Assembly (NCBI RefSeq): GCF_009695775.1
Contig: NZ_VUNG01000003.1
Coordinates: 109,760 to 173,759, forward strand
DNA: 64,000 nt
Direction: 5' to 3'
Source of the DNA: Hallella mizrahii
GTDB taxonomy: Bacteria; Bacteroidota; Bacteroidia; Bacteroidales; Bacteroidaceae
The position numbers and the translations under genes are program-made. Every line of letters begins with the position of its first letter. Within the stretch, counting starts at the first letter, position 1. Below are positions 27,533 through 35,691 of the stretch, one piece after another. Under the pieces are notes generated by a model that was given only the letters and a program-made list of their open reading frames with translations, was not told the DNA's origin and made no database searches.

Positions 27533-28567
27533 CTATTTCAGCAAATCCATGATTTTGTCGCGGAGTTGCGATCCCATCAGGTTGCGAGCCACGATACGAT
27601 TGTCTTTCACGATAATGTTGTCAGGGACTCCCATCAAGCCTAATTGCTTCAAGGGGCGGCTGTCAAACATCTGTCCGTCGCAAACATTGGGCCATGAGAT
27701 ACTGTCCACCTTCAAGGCACCGTCGCAGTCGCTGCGGCTTGCGTCGACAGAGAGCGACACGACCTTGAGCCGTCCTTGCGACTGACGCTGCAATTGTTTC
27801 AATGTGCGCAGCATGTCCATGCTGTCGTAACTCCATGATGCCCACGTGCAGATGACGGCAAGGCCGGAAGAGAGATTTGACGAAGAGACGAGGCGACCTT
27901 TGGTATCGTAAGCTGAAAAATCAGGCAGGGCAGAGCCTATACCTACGTGTGCCATAGAATCCAACAGCCGGATCATACGCGACAGATCAGCCTGGTCGGT
28001 CTGCTTGGACTGCATTTTTTGTGCCAACCGCAAGGCTGTTTGATAGTCGGGAAGTGCGTCAGAGATAAAATACTTCCTGATGAGCCACAGTCCGACAACA
28101 GACTCTGGATGGTCACCGATGAAGTCTTCTGCCGCATGCTTGGCCTCGGGGGGTGAAGCCTTGGCCACCCTTTCCCTGAACTTGGTATAAAGTTCATTGT
28201 CGTCGGTGCCTTTGATCTCTATTTCTTTCAGGTGCGAGGCGTCGCCCTTGATGCTGACGCTTTTTCCGGGTTGGGCAAAGATCGGCACGACAGAATAGTT
28301 GGGAAACACCAAATAGAGAATGGTGGGATGCTTGCAGGGGACTTCGTAGGCGAAGCGTCCACCCTCGACGTGAATTGTGTCAAGTCCCTCTATGGATCCG
28401 TTCTCAGCATAGACATAGAAGTCGCTCTGATTGATATTCAACAGATGTCCCTGTATTTCGAAGTGGTTGCCGTCGACACCACAGGACGACAACATCAGGG
28501 TCAGCAAGAGCAAAAGCCCCGAGAAGCCTCCGGCCACATAATGGCTATATCGTATATGAAACTGCAT
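27533..28567 (-). CDS. DUF4369/thioredoxin-fold lipoprotein without active-site cysteines
   Basis: Lipoprotein of 344 residues (lipobox MLSSC near residue 26). An N-terminal DUF4369-type beta domain (FEIQGHLLNINQSDFYVY) is followed by an AhpC/TSA-Redoxin-like domain from about residue 208 (GSALPDFSAYDTKGR). The position where the family has WCxxC reads TWASWSYDSMDM, with no Cys, so it cannot act as a standard thiol-disulfide oxidoreductase. The cis-Pro region GVPDNIIV is intact. The start at 28567 begins the signal peptide; 28621 is an unlikely alternative. Lies between the TPR lipoprotein and comM on the same strand. Confidence 0.85.
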   Translation of the reverse strand: MQFHIRYSHYVAGGFSGLLLLLTLMLSSCGVDGNHFEIQGHLLNINQSDFYVYAENGSIEGLDTIHVEGGRFAYEVPCKHPTILYLVFPNYSVVPIFAQPGKSVSIKGDASHLKEIEIKGTDDNELYTKFRERVAKASPPEAKHAAEDFIGDHPESVVGLWLIRKYFISDALPDYQTALRLAQKMQSKQTDQADLSRMIRLLDSMAHVGIGSALPDFSAYDTKGRLVSSSNLSSGLAVICTWASWSYDSMDMLRTLKQLQRQSQGRLKVVSLSVDASRSDCDGALKVDSISWPNVCDGQMFDSRPLKQLGLMGVPDNIIVKDNRIVARNLMGSQLRDKIMDLLK

Positions 28568-28580
28568 AGACAAGAAAAGA

Positions 28581-28617
28581 GAAAGCCTCCGCCCCCATAC
28601 TAGAGGTCGAAGGCTTA
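28581..28617 (-). terminator. Weak hairpin after the TPR lipoprotein gene
   Basis: AAGCCT at 28583-28588 pairs with AGGCTT at 28611-28616, with partial further pairing inside. On the minus strand it is followed by TCTCTTTTCTT. It may attenuate rather than fully stop transcription into the next lipoprotein gene. Confidence 0.45.
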
Positions 28618-28643
28618 TCATGATAGTGAATAAAATCTAAAGA

Positions 28644-30323
28644 TTACTTCAGGTTGGCCAGCTCCAAGTCGTTGGCTGCATAAGCTGCCAGTTTAGCGTC
28701 TTTCTTGCAAGCACGCTGGAGATAGTCCTTGGCAGTGGCTGTGTTGCCCTGACGGTTGAGCACGAGAGCCATGAGATAGTCCGTCATGGCATCAGCGTTC
28801 TTCACGTTCTTCAGTGTAGCGACAGCGGCAGCATAGTCTTTGTTGAGCAGCTGAGCCAGGGCAGCACTGTTGGAGTAGCTGTTTCCGAAGTTCTGAACGG
28901 CGGTAGCATAGTTGCCTTTTGCAATGTTCAGATTGCCCAGTACCTCATAGAATCCGTTGGCGTCGATGGCGTCGGCCAAATGATTGGTAGCATCATTGAG
29001 ATTACCATGCTTCATATCGATGAGAGCCAGGTTGGCATTAGCCTCTGGGGCATCAGCGCGCTTAGCCTTTGCCTGCTCGATATACTGCTTGGCTGTGGAC
29101 TCGTCGCCCTTGTTGAAAGCCATAGCTGCCAAGTTGTTGTAGGCCCGGTAGTCCTTGTCATACAGTTCGGCTGTCTTCTTATAGATGGCTTCCTTTTTTG
29201 CAGGATCACTCTCCAATGTAGCGGCATAGAGCAGCTCGTCAGCAGACAGGCGTGCAGGGTCGGCAGCGTACTGCTGCTTGATTTGTTCGTCGCTTCTTCC
29301 GACAGTCTCGTAGTTGATGATCATGCGGCTACGGCGCAACTCAGGCAGGATGCCGTCGGCGAGCTCACGGAAGCCTTCGCTCATGTTGCGGATCTGGCGC
29401 TCACGCTCCTCCGGATCCTTATACATCTCCAAGACACGCAGAATCACGTCCTTGTCCTGGATGTTGCTGGCTTGGACGAGACGCTTGAAGCCGTCCCAGT
29501 CCTGAGCCGTATAGTGGGCATCAATATCCTTGGTGTTGAGTTTGGCAGCCTTGACCTGTTTTTTGACATAGCCTTCAGTGGTATTTTGGCGCTTGCTGGC
29601 CAGTTTGTCGTTGAAGGAATAACCACCGTCAGGAGAGGCATAGGCCTGCACCTCAACATTCTTCAGGTTCAAGCCCTCACGGTCGGCATTGATTTTCTTC
29701 AGCATGGCAAGGAACTCCTTGACCGAGTTGTTTTTCAACTCACTCTTGCGGAGATTGGCCTGGTTGATGAGGAATTTGATGTTTGCTTCATATTTCTGAG
29801 CCTTCACGCGCTCGAAGGAATCGGGAGCAATACATCCGCCGGCGTTCATCAGCGTCTGCTTATAGAGTTCTGCCGTTGCCAGCACGCCATTGGCGACTTT
29901 CACGGCTGGTACCTCTACTTTCTTTTTTCCGACACGCGCATCAAACGTGAGATACATCTCACTCTTCTGCATATCTGGGACATAGTCAAACGCGGTCTTC
30001 ATCGTGTAGCGGCCGCCCATCTTGTAGGAGATGGTCTGGTCATTGCCCATGACTTTCTCGCCCTGGAAGGTAGCGCCCTTGCCTTGTGCGACCTGCCCAT
30101 TGCCGTAGCGTAGCTCCGGGATGACCGTCACCACTGCTTTTGGCTTCATATATTTCACGGGGAAGTTGCCATTGATGGTAGCTGGAACCTGACCGCCTAA
30201 TGTCTCCAAAGGATTGGGGTCTACCGTAAAGTTATCGGCAGAGAGCTTTCCCAATTTGGAAGAGCATGACGACAGAGCCACTATAGAACAAACTGATAAG
30301 GTTAGAACGAAATGGTTGCGCAT
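28644..30323 (-). CDS. TPR-repeat outer-membrane lipoprotein with OmpA-like region
   Basis: Lipoprotein of 559 residues (lipobox ALSSC, Cys20). The first part is a beta-rich domain (PLETLGGQVPATINGNFPVKY). The middle has an OmpA-like stretch (VEVQAYASPDGGYSFNDKLASKRQN near residue 240). The C-terminal 200 residues are tetratricopeptide repeats (AYNNLAAMAFNKGDESTAKQYIEQA). It may be an envelope scaffold; function is unknown. The ATG at 30323 is chosen because the longer frame (to 30509) would run through two tRNA genes. It begins 24 bp after the 3' end of tRNA-Leu and has no evident promoter of its own. Confidence 0.88.
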   Translation of the reverse strand: MRNHFVLTLSVCSIVALSSCSSKLGKLSADNFTVDPNPLETLGGQVPATINGNFPVKYMKPKAVVTVIPELRYGNGQVAQGKGATFQGEKVMGNDQTISYKMGGRYTMKTAFDYVPDMQKSEMYLTFDARVGKKKVEVPAVKVANGVLATAELYKQTLMNAGGCIAPDSFERVKAQKYEANIKFLINQANLRKSELKNNSVKEFLAMLKKINADREGLNLKNVEVQAYASPDGGYSFNDKLASKRQNTTEGYVKKQVKAAKLNTKDIDAHYTAQDWDGFKRLVQASNIQDKDVILRVLEMYKDPEERERQIRNMSEGFRELADGILPELRRSRMIINYETVGRSDEQIKQQYAADPARLSADELLYAATLESDPAKKEAIYKKTAELYDKDYRAYNNLAAMAFNKGDESTAKQYIEQAKAKRADAPEANANLALIDMKHGNLNDATNHLADAIDANGFYEVLGNLNIAKGNYATAVQNFGNSYSNSAALAQLLNKDYAAAVATLKNVKNADAMTDYLMALVLNRQGNTATAKDYLQRACKKDAKLAAYAANDLELANLK

Positions 30324-30347
30324 AATACAATATATAATGATTAAACG

Positions 30348-30433
30348 TGCCGCGAGCGGGACTCGAACCCGCACGACCATTTCTGGCCAAGGGATTTTAA
30401 GTCCCTCGTGTCTACCAATTCCACCATTGCGGC
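30348..30433 (-). tRNA. tRNA-Leu (anticodon TAA)
   Basis: Cloverleaf with a long variable arm; anticodon loop CTTAAAA gives TAA. The T arm is GCGGG-TTCGAGT-CCCGC. The acceptor stem GCCGCAA/TCGCGGC has one A-C mismatch at pair 6. CCA is not encoded. It is 18 bp downstream of tRNA-Gly. Confidence 0.93.
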
Positions 30434-30451
30434 GATGGTATGAAAAAAAAG

Positions 30452-30524
30452 AGCGGCAAACGGGACTCGGACCCGCGACCTCGACCTTGGCAAGGTCGCG
30501 CTCTACCAACTGAGCTATTGCCGC
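30452..30524 (-). tRNA. tRNA-Gly (anticodon GCC)
   Basis: Complete 73-nt cloverleaf, acceptor GCGGCAA/TTGCCGC with discriminator T. The anticodon loop TTGCCAA gives GCC. The T loop is TCCGAGT rather than TTCGANT. First gene of a unit with tRNA-Leu and the TPR lipoprotein. Confidence 0.95.
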
Positions 30525-30534
30525 GTTATGTGTG

Positions 30535-30566
30535 CAAAGGTAAGACTATTTCTTTGAATTGCCAAG
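30535..30566 (-). promoter_or_regulatory. Promoter of tRNA-Gly, tRNA-Leu and TPR lipoprotein
   Basis: On the minus strand CTTG (complement of 30563-30566), a 20-bp spacer counted from TTG, and TACCTTTG (complement of 30535-30542). The -7 box ends 10 bp before the tRNA-Gly 5' end. No other promoter is seen before the lipoprotein gene. Confidence 0.7.
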
Positions 30567-30729
30567 CGTTTCACACATTTTAATAAATAGGATGAAGGCT
30601 GAAACTGTTCAGGGAAACGACTATTCCGTCTCTAGACTGTTGAAGTGACATTGCTGGATGATGTCTGCATCTATAAATTGTATAAAGCATTTTTGTATAC
30701 TTCTTTACAAAATGTCCTCCGCCTCGTCG
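30567..30729. other. Noncoding stretch between the tRNA promoter and element copy B
   Basis: AT-rich with TCTAGA-type motifs (TCTCTAGACTG near 30630). The short open frame at 30658-30852 has no start signals or recognisable protein. Nothing else supportable. Confidence 0.4.
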
Positions 30730-31099
30730 TTCAATCTAGAGACCGTAAAATCGTCTTTCAACCCTAAAACTAAGCTTTCCCCCGACTTTTTTCATCTTTT
30801 TTGCGTTGTCATAAGTAGAAAAAAGTACTTTGTCCCGGTCATCTCAGTGTGATGACACGATAAAACAACTGAGATGACACAATAAAACAACTGAGATGAT
30901 AAGGTCATCTCAGTTGTTTTACCAAAAATTCTCTAGAGAATTTATTGAGAAAAGGTTTGTTTGATATTCATCGAAAGTAATGATTTTCATAACTATCTAA
31001 TTATCAGTAGATTGTAGAATATTGATATTTTTCGCGAAAATCAGCCCAAAGTCGGTCTTCGTGGAGAAAAATGGATTCTCAGGGCCTGTTTTTTGTCAG
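30730..31099. repeat. Intergenic repeat element, copy B
   Basis: Starts with TTCAATCTAGAGAC and ends with TTTTTTGTCAG. The core holds two 22-bp units (30861-30882 and 30883-30904, TAAAACAACTGAGATGAC-like). The second forms a perfect 17-bp inverted repeat (arms 30883-30899 and 30905-30921, 5-base loop). The perfect palindrome AAATTCTCTAGAGAATTT follows at 30926-30943. Related to 11471-11805 and 54037-54449. Confidence 0.75.
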
Positions 31100-31526
31100 A
31101 ATATACAACAAAGTGTGCGCTATTATATGGTAATCTTTCTTTTAAGAGACCAGTCTGGATGTTCTTTGGATTGTGGATGAACCCTCATGAAAAAGCTTTG
31201 TTTGGTATAAAGATACGTATAGTTTCACCTTGCCTCGTCTACTTGTTCTATCTGTCTTTATAAGAAGGTGGTTATGATGCAAGCAAAAAAACGTATATCG
31301 AAACGTGAAGGGACGCGCCCCTGGTACCAAGTTCTTTTATTGCCTTTGCAGTTGAACGTCATACCCTGGCGTAGAATTACATCTTTTGAAGGTTGTACAT
31401 CGTGAGGCGTGCAGTCTTTTTTTTGTGTGCTTATGAGCGTAGAGGCGCAAACCGGCATAAGTCCTAAAAGGGGGTGATCGATAGTCAAATAGGCCTAAAT
31501 CAGACCTATCCAAAACAACAAAAAAA
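31100..31526. other. Gene-poor region between element copy B and tRNA-Gln terminator
   Basis: No protein recognised. An open frame on the minus strand (31258-31488, 76 codons, CVCAS-type start of the mature part not exported) lacks a promoter box and a family match and may be a decayed gene. Listed so that the gap is accounted for. Confidence 0.35.
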
Positions 31527-31559
31527 TGCCAACCGTCTATTAATCATAGACGGTTGGCA
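31521..31559 (-). terminator. tRNA-Gln terminator
   Basis: Fourteen-base perfect arms (31527-31540 and 31546-31559) with a TAATC loop. On the minus strand the hairpin is followed by seven T-rich bases (TTTTTTTG). Ten bp downstream of the tRNA-Gln 3' end. Confidence 0.85.
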
Positions 31560-31569
31560 AAGTGGTATG

Positions 31570-31640
31570 TTGTCGTACGCGGATTCGAACCACGACAAAC
31601 AGAACCAAAACCTGTTGTGCTACCATTACACCATACGACA
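31570..31640 (-). tRNA. tRNA-Gln (anticodon TTG)
   Basis: 71-nt cloverleaf with acceptor TGTCGTA/TACGACA fully paired, discriminator A, anticodon loop TTTTGGT giving TTG, and T arm CGTGG-TTCGAAT-CCGCG. It has its own promoter and terminator. Confidence 0.95.
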
Positions 31641-31650
31641 ATCTTGACTG

Positions 31651-31682
31651 CAAAGATACAGCTTTTTTCGTGTCCCACCAAA
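31651..31682 (-). promoter_or_regulatory. tRNA-Gln promoter
   Basis: On the minus strand TTTG (complement of 31679-31682), 20-bp spacer and TATCTTTG (complement of 31651-31658). The box ends 10 bp before the tRNA 5' end. Confidence 0.8.
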
Positions 31683-31808
31683 TTTTCGGGCCGTTTTCTT
31701 AATGATACTTTCTCGCGCAAGCCCTTGTCGGTACATTCTTGAGGATGGAAACAGCACATGCCGGCCACAGAGAAAGTGACCGGCAAATGCTTTGTTGCGC
31801 TTTATTGC

Positions 31809-34223
31809 TTATTCCGATACCGTGCTCGACACGTTTTGTTTCTCGTAGTAAGCCTTGTAGTCCTCACCGCCATATTTCAGTCCGAGATCCTCTCCGGCGA
31901 TACCGTCGCAGACGCCCTTATAAGCCCACTTGCGAAGATAGCTGGCATCGAAGATGTTGGGCACGTCGCCTTTGAGCCAGTACTCATGCTCTGCCTCGTT
32001 GTCGGAAAGGCTCCAAATGGTGATGCCACTCTGCTGTGCCTCGGGGATGTTGGCTTTATACGACTCGAAGATCATCTTGTAGCAGTCGCTTTGGCACTTA
32101 TACTGTGCGGCGGACGGACTGCTCGTGCCCAGCGAGACGTCAAGCTCGGTGACGCGTACAAGTTTGCCGGTGGCGGCTAACGCCTTAAACATGGCGTCGA
32201 CTTTAGCGCGCAGGCCCTTGATGATGGAATCGTTGGTCGCCGTGTTGTCGGTGGCGGCGTGCAAGTCGAAGTGTACTTGTGAGCCAATGCCGTCAACAAT
32301 GGGACTGCCGTTTGCCTTGTCGATGTTTTCTACAAACTTCACCAGGGCTTGAAGCTTGCCCGGACTCACTTCGAGGTTATAGTCGTTGACAAAGAGCTTG
32401 GTCTCGGCGGGCAGATACTTGCGGGCCATCTGGAAGGCTTTGACAGCATAGTCCTTGACATAGTATCCCCAATAGAACCGGTTATCGCCCCAGTTGAGGT
32501 TCAGTGCTTCTGCCGCAGACTCTGTGGGTGCGCTGTCGTAGGTGGTGTTGCCGTCGTCGTCGGTTGTGCTGCCGCCGAAGGCACCGTCGTCCACGCCGCG
32601 CACCAGGTTAGAGCCGTCGGTGATGGGCTCGTTGATGACGTCGTAACCATAGGGCACCACTTTCTTCTCAGCGAGATGATCAGCCATGCCTTTGATCCAT
32701 GACTCCATGGCACCGAGCAGAGCCGTACGCTTCTCGGCCGGTGTCTTGACGACATAGCTGATCGTCGTGGCCCGGCGCGGACGCTTTGCCCGTGTGCTGA
32801 CAAACTGCTTGGCACCGGCGGCACTGCCTTGATCCTTGGCAACGCCAAACTTGATGTTGTCGATCTGGTAAGTGCCGTCGACCTTGCCGAAGTTCAGGAT
32901 GATGCGGTTGACGTCGTCGTATGCCGGAGTGAACGAAGCCTCGCACAGTGTCCATTCCGTGCCGACGCTGAACTCATTGTAGGCACCTTGCGAGCCGTAG
33001 GTCGTGCCGTTCTGATATTGGAACTGCAGTTTACCTGCTGCCGTGTTGCTCTTGGCCCAGAACTGGATGATGTATTTCTTCGAAGCGTCGAGATAGCTGT
33101 CGAACGTGTAGGCGCACTGAGCTTCCCAGTAGTTGCCGTCCTTCTTGGTCTTGAGCACCAGTCCATAGCCGCCGTCCTTGCCCATGTCTGTTTCCACGGT
33201 GCCGCTCTCCTTGTTGCTGCCCCAGGAGCTCCAGCCGCCGGTGGTGCCGCCTTCAAAGTCGGAAGCATCACCAGCAAGCACGTTGGTCATAGGATCTTCT
33301 CTCTTCTCGCCAAACTGGATGTCGTCGATCCAGTATTCCGCAGCGACTTTGCCAAAGTTGACGCAGAACTGGTTGAGGTCATCGGCTTTGGTGGTGATCG
33401 TCAGCTCGTAAGTCTGCCATTTGGTGCCGACCGCAGCTGTGATGTACCCTTCACCCTTATAGGTTTTGTTGTTCTGCACGACAAATTGGAGACTGCCCGC
33501 GTCGATGTTGCAACGGGCTTTGAAGCGCAGAGTATAGGTCTTACCGGCCTCCAGCGGCATGGAGAAATTCTGCACCATCTGTGCCGACCACGGGTTGGCA
33601 TCTGTGGGATTGACCAGATGGGCGCATCCCGAACCGTCCTCACTGGCCTTCTCCCATTCGCGTGTGGAGCTGTTGCCCCATCCCGACCATGAACTGAGAT
33701 CCGCGTCAAAGCCGCCGTTGGCCAGCACGCTGGCGATGTCGCCATCTGTCTTGACGACCATTGTCGGAGCGATGAGACTCTTGAGATAGGCCTGAGACTG
33801 TTGCTGATACCAGATGAAGTTATGACCATAAAGCCGCACCTCGGAAGGCATGGCATCGAGGAGAGCGTCTATGCCGGCAAAGTTGAGTTTGCCACTGTTG
33901 CCCACCACGGCATCCATCTTCATGGCATTGCCGGGAGTGAACATCTGGAAGTTCTCATTGGCCAACCCTTGGAAGACATCCTTGTAGTTCTCGGTATACA
34001 GACTGGCTCCCATGCCCAACCCCACAAGCATGTTGGGTGTATATTGCTTGGCATACTCCTTGACAGGCGCATAGTTGGCCAATACCTCTTTCACAGCGAG
34101 AGATATTTCCTCTGCCGTCACGGTGCCGTGGCCTTCGGGCGTGCCCCATTTCATGATTTGGTCGTCGCAAGCCGTCGTCAGCAGCAGGGCGGCAAGCGGG
34201 ATGATGATATTGTTGAGTTTCAT
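31809..34223 (-). CDS. Surface GH10 endo-1,4-beta-xylanase with tandem CBMs inserted in the catalytic domain
   Basis: Lipoprotein of 804 residues (lipobox LTTAC, then DDQ, matching the surface-export signal). The GH10 barrel begins at about residue 45 (NMLVGLGMGASLYTENY) and is interrupted at about 160 by two CBM4/9-like modules (starting SVLANGGFDADLSSWSGW and DASDFEGGTTGGWSSWG; each ends WIDDIQFG/QIDNIKFG). It resumes near 468. The acid/base Glu is in DVINEPIT (about residue 532) and the nucleophile in RVTELDVS (about 693). The same interrupted layout is known for Prevotella bryantii Xyn10C and a Bacteroides ovatus homologue. It cuts xylan backbone at the cell surface. Last gene of the locus. 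Confidence 0.93.
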   Translation of the reverse strand: MKLNNIIIPLAALLLTTACDDQIMKWGTPEGHGTVTAEEISLAVKEVLANYAPVKEYAKQYTPNMLVGLGMGASLYTENYKDVFQGLANENFQMFTPGNAMKMDAVVGNSGKLNFAGIDALLDAMPSEVRLYGHNFIWYQQQSQAYLKSLIAPTMVVKTDGDIASVLANGGFDADLSSWSGWGNSSTREWEKASEDGSGCAHLVNPTDANPWSAQMVQNFSMPLEAGKTYTLRFKARCNIDAGSLQFVVQNNKTYKGEGYITAAVGTKWQTYELTITTKADDLNQFCVNFGKVAAEYWIDDIQFGEKREDPMTNVLAGDASDFEGGTTGGWSSWGSNKESGTVETDMGKDGGYGLVLKTKKDGNYWEAQCAYTFDSYLDASKKYIIQFWAKSNTAAGKLQFQYQNGTTYGSQGAYNEFSVGTEWTLCEASFTPAYDDVNRIILNFGKVDGTYQIDNIKFGVAKDQGSAAGAKQFVSTRAKRPRRATTISYVVKTPAEKRTALLGAMESWIKGMADHLAEKKVVPYGYDVINEPITDGSNLVRGVDDGAFGGSTTDDDGNTTYDSAPTESAAEALNLNWGDNRFYWGYYVKDYAVKAFQMARKYLPAETKLFVNDYNLEVSPGKLQALVKFVENIDKANGSPIVDGIGSQVHFDLHAATDNTATNDSIIKGLRAKVDAMFKALAATGKLVRVTELDVSLGTSSPSAAQYKCQSDCYKMIFESYKANIPEAQQSGITIWSLSDNEAEHEYWLKGDVPNIFDASYLRKWAYKGVCDGIAGEDLGLKYGGEDYKAYYEKQNVSSTVSE

Positions 34224-34242
34224 AATGCTATACTTTTTTCTG

Positions 34243-35643
34243 TTAGAAGTCACTCACGGCGATGGCCGTGCAGGGAACAATGCGGAAATTGTCTACATAG
34301 ATCTTCTGTGCGAAGTCCTTGGCCTCGTAGGTTGTCTTCTCGTCGTACTTCAGATCAGGATTGACAAAGAGAAAGCCGAAGTTGCGGTAACTTCCACTGT
34401 TTTTGTCGTTGATGACATTCTGGAAAGTCCAGCTGATGTCGCTGTTGGTGTAGTTGCCAAACGCTGAGAGCGGTATGGTGACTGTCTGCCAACGCCCGCC
34501 TGTGTCGTAGGGCGACACGGTTCCTGTGGTCCGGTCGAGCCAGGGCACCCACGCATAGGCTTGGTTGATGTAGTCTTTGCTGTACTTGGTGCATCCCGAT
34601 CCGTAGCCATAGTTCGACAGATTGTTCTGCAATGTGATCTCCAGCTGTCCGCTGCCGCTCCAAGGCTCAGGCACGTAGACATCGAACTGCAGTGCGACAG
34701 AGTCGATGGGCGTTGTGGCGGGGATATACTGTGTCATGCGTGTCCAGTCGTCGAGCGCGTCGTCGTTGCCGGCTGTCCAAAAGCCTTTGGCGTTGGCACC
34801 GGCCTTGATGCCACCCTCATCGAGCACACTCTGCGGAACGATCATTGCCACCTTGCCGCGTCCTGTGCCCAATGGATCATCGACAAGATCGTCGGCACTG
34901 TATGTAGCACTCCATGCGCCCTGTGTGCCTTTGCCGTCGAAGTTCAGGATGAAGCAGTCGTTGTTGTTGAAATAGGCCGGTGTGACGGCTGTGCCGTTGG
35001 CCCCCTCACTGGTGATGGAACCACTGGCGGTCACTCCTTCCGGCATGACAAAGCTATACCACTCACCGTCGGGATCACTCTCAATGCCTTCGGCGACGGT
35101 CACGCCACCGGGCAGCGTGACCTTGGTAGTCTCTTGGAGGTTGGCACCATAGACAATGACTTTCTCACCGGGCTGTGGCAGTGTGTTGTCGACGCGGCTG
35201 ACGACAGGTGCTGATGCACGAATGGTGAAGTCATAGGTGAGCGTATTGCCGTCGTCTTTGTAAAGGGTGATCTTGTTGTGCACCGAGGCATCAGCCTTGT
35301 CGACAGGTGTCTTGGCATTGAGCGTCACCCACACGTTGTTGTCGGTGAGCAACGCATTGTTGAAATAGGTGTCGTAGCCGTTGATATAGATATGCTTCAG
35401 TCCGGTGAATCCCGATCCTTCGATGCGTATGAGCTGTCCGAGGCGTGCGAAGGTCACCTCCCGGTCAGTGATGGAGTCAGTGGCTTTGGCGTTCTCAAGA
35501 TAGATCTTGTTGATGGTCATCGTGGCACCCTCGCCACCGTCGTCGTCCTTGCAGCCGGCAAGGAGCAGCAGACAGCAGGCAGAGAGGAGTGCGGCACAGC
35601 GCAGGCCAAAGTGTTGAATAGGAAAGAATGATATATGTTTCAT
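34243..35643 (-). CDS. Surface glycan-binding lipoprotein with IPT/TIG domains (xylan locus)
   Basis: Lipoprotein of 466 residues (lipobox LLAGC, then KDDDGG, a surface-export signal). Residues 40-215 contain IPT/TIG-type immunoglobulin-like domains (GQLIRIEGSGFTGLKHIYING, GEKVIVYGANLQETTKV). The C-terminal half is the glycan-binding part of the SGBP-B type (WSATYSADDLVDDPLG, YVPEPWSGSGQLEITL). It would hold xylan or xylo-oligosaccharides at the outer face for the neighbouring SusC/SusD pair. Located between susD and the xylanase, 19 bp before the latter's start. Confidence 0.86.
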   Translation of the reverse strand: MKHISFFPIQHFGLRCAALLSACCLLLLAGCKDDDGGEGATMTINKIYLENAKATDSITDREVTFARLGQLIRIEGSGFTGLKHIYINGYDTYFNNALLTDNNVWVTLNAKTPVDKADASVHNKITLYKDDGNTLTYDFTIRASAPVVSRVDNTLPQPGEKVIVYGANLQETTKVTLPGGVTVAEGIESDPDGEWYSFVMPEGVTASGSITSEGANGTAVTPAYFNNNDCFILNFDGKGTQGAWSATYSADDLVDDPLGTGRGKVAMIVPQSVLDEGGIKAGANAKGFWTAGNDDALDDWTRMTQYIPATTPIDSVALQFDVYVPEPWSGSGQLEITLQNNLSNYGYGSGCTKYSKDYINQAYAWVPWLDRTTGTVSPYDTGGRWQTVTIPLSAFGNYTNSDISWTFQNVINDKNSGSYRNFGFLFVNPDLKYDEKTTYEAKDFAQKIYVDNFRIVPCTAIAVSDF

Positions 35644-35691
35644 GGCTTTCTATGTTTTTTCTGTATTCTTATAGTCGTTTTGTCGGCTTTC

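Noticed and set aside
30324..30509. N-terminal extension of the TPR lipoprotein frame
   Set aside because: It runs through tRNA-Leu and part of tRNA-Gly; the signal peptide begins at 30323.
30658..30852. 64-codon plus-strand frame near element copy B
   Set aside because: Composition and sequence look noncoding, and it overlaps the repeat element.
31258..31488. 76-codon minus-strand frame in the gene-poor region
   Set aside because: No promoter, no family match; kept only as a note in the gap description.
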